From CALVZT01 sp964368755 (GTDB taxonomy: Bacteria > Bacillota > Clostridia > Christensenellales > UBA1242), in contig CAYJCR010000022.1 in NCBI GenBank assembly GCA_964368755.1, forward strand, positions 1 through 5,194: a DNA stretch of 5,194 nt, in the 5' to 3' direction. A program made the translations under genes and the position numbers. Below, in pieces: positions 4,849 to 5,194 of this stretch. How positions within the stretch are numbered: the first letter of the stretch is position 1; each line of letters opens with the position of its first letter. The notes beneath the pieces were generated by a model. The model made no database searches. It saw nothing but the letters and a program-made list of their open reading frames with translations, and was not told the DNA's origin.

Positions 4849-5194
4849 ATGTCCGAGAGGACTCGCGCCCAGAAAAGGGGGAAGAACCCCCCATCCTCTG
4901 AAGGAGATCTGACTCTCCTGCCCCCAAGCAGCTCAGCCGAGGCTGAGGCTGCTGTAGCACCCCTGCCGGAGGGTGAGAAGCATCCTGAGCTGTGCTTCTC
5001 ACCCGATTCCGACAATTCTGACAAAGACATGAGCCCGAGAAACTCCCCTTGCCGTTCCCCAGATCTGGCACAGATGCCTCAATCCAACAGAGGGTCCTTC
5101 ATACCCTTCCGACCAGATCTGACAGCTTACCTCTCCTTTCCTCCCCTGACCATCCCCAAATTGGTCAGCTGGACAGCCAAAGTCAGCCAGGAAC
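4849..5194 (+). CDS. Gag-like N-terminus, open at the right edge (3'-partial)
   Basis: An ATG at 4849 opens a frame of 115 codons with no stop before the window ends. The frame has been open since a TGA at 4738, and this is the first ATG after the proposed LTR end; its context is weak (C at -3, T at +4). The protein starts MSERTRAQKRGKNPP, continues through a Ser/Pro/Glu-rich low-complexity segment (to about residue 75), then becomes more ordered (SFIPFRPDLTAYLSFPPL, ending WTAKVSQE). A disordered charged start before a capsid fold is usual for gypsy Gag. I read it as the Gag start of a second copy, or of the same element in a circle or collapsed repeat. It cannot be compared with the upstream Gag because the two parts do not overlap. 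It could instead be an unrelated gene or an extra ORF. Confidence 0.6.
   Translation, partial: MSERTRAQKRGKNPPSSEGDLTLLPPSSSAEAEAAVAPLPEGEKHPELCFSPDSDNSDKDMSPRNSPCRSPDLAQMPQSNRGSFIPFRPDLTAYLSFPPLTIPKLVSWTAKVSQE
4851..4862 (+). repeat. Hairpin 1: 4-bp stem with GNRA-type loop, on the start codon
   Basis: GTCC (4851-4854) and GGAC (4859-4862) flank GAGA, which fits the GNRA tetraloop class. The stem begins on the G of the ATG, so folding could affect initiation. Four base pairs alone are weak evidence. Confidence 0.4.
4877..4891 (+). repeat. Hairpin 2: five G-C pairs
   Basis: GGGGG (4877-4881) and CCCCC (4887-4891) flank the loop AAGAA. All five pairs are G-C, so the hairpin should be stable in RNA. 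It encodes ordinary Gly/Lys/Asn/Pro codons, which neither require nor exclude the structure. Confidence 0.55.
4927..4953 (+). repeat. Hairpin 3: 11-bp stem with one bulge
   Basis: AGCAGCTCAGC (4927-4937) pairs with GCTGAG (4942-4947) and CTGCT (4949-4953). One unpaired G (4948) bulges out and the loop is CGAG. It encodes a Ser-rich to Ala/Glu-rich stretch, where repeated GCT/GAG codons could create such pairing by chance. Confidence 0.6.
4971..5004 (+). repeat. Hairpin 4: perfect 12-bp stem
   Basis: GGGTGAGAAGCA (4971-4982) is perfectly complementary to TGCTTCTCACCC (4993-5004). A further U-G pair (4983/4992) leaves the loop CCTGAGCT, which contains the self-complementary AGCT. This is the longest perfect inverted repeat I found in the window. 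It lies inside coding sequence for an acidic low-complexity stretch (about residues 41-52). A role in RNA packaging or dimerisation is possible but inferred. Confidence 0.7.
5059..5068. repeat. 10-bp palindrome, core repeated 54 bp later
   Basis: CCAGATCTGG is a perfect palindrome. CCAGATCTG recurs at 5113-5121, exactly 18 codons later in the same frame; both encode Pro-Asp-Leu. It may be a small internal duplication or simple codon reuse. Confidence 0.45.

Overview
The window is eukaryotic retrotransposon DNA. It holds most of a Ty3/gypsy-type (Metaviridae) LTR retroelement with a C-terminal chromodomain, the hallmark of chromoviruses. I see no bacterial operon structure, tRNA, rRNA, CRISPR array or host gene. 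The host cannot be named from sequence alone. Chromodomain-bearing gypsy elements occur in fungi, plants, some vertebrates and various protists. The G+C-leaning coding sequence and strongly pyrimidine-rich non-coding strand would fit a fungus or protist, but this is only a guess.

Layout: (1) Positions 1-4068 are one uninterrupted reading frame, open at the left edge. It encodes the end of Gag with a CCHC zinc knuckle, then aspartic protease, reverse transcriptase, RNase H, integrase, a GPY/F-like motif and a chromodomain, all in a single frame. Nearly all catalytic residues can be read; the notable departure is TFDD at the reverse transcriptase active site where YxDD is usual. (2) Positions 4069-4848 are non-coding, pyrimidine-rich and dotted with short inverted repeats. 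This is where an LTR should lie; I propose roughly 4194-4766, but its edges are unproven because no second LTR copy is in the window. (3) From 4849 a new frame begins and stays open through the right edge (115 codons). It has the look of a Gag N-terminus: a charged, Ser/Pro-rich low-complexity start followed by a more ordered segment.

The order gag(end)-pol / LTR-like region / gag(start)-like frame suggests two copies head to tail sharing one LTR, or a one-LTR circle, or a repeat-collapsed assembly. It could also be one element next to an unrelated gene or an extra downstream ORF.

The most striking unexplained structure is a run of four hairpins in the first 155 nt of the downstream frame (4851-5004). 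It ends in a perfect 12-bp stem, and another stem (4740-4767) lies just upstream of the frame. The arrangement resembles the leader/gag packaging and dimerisation regions of retroviruses and is the best candidate here for an undescribed cis-acting RNA element.
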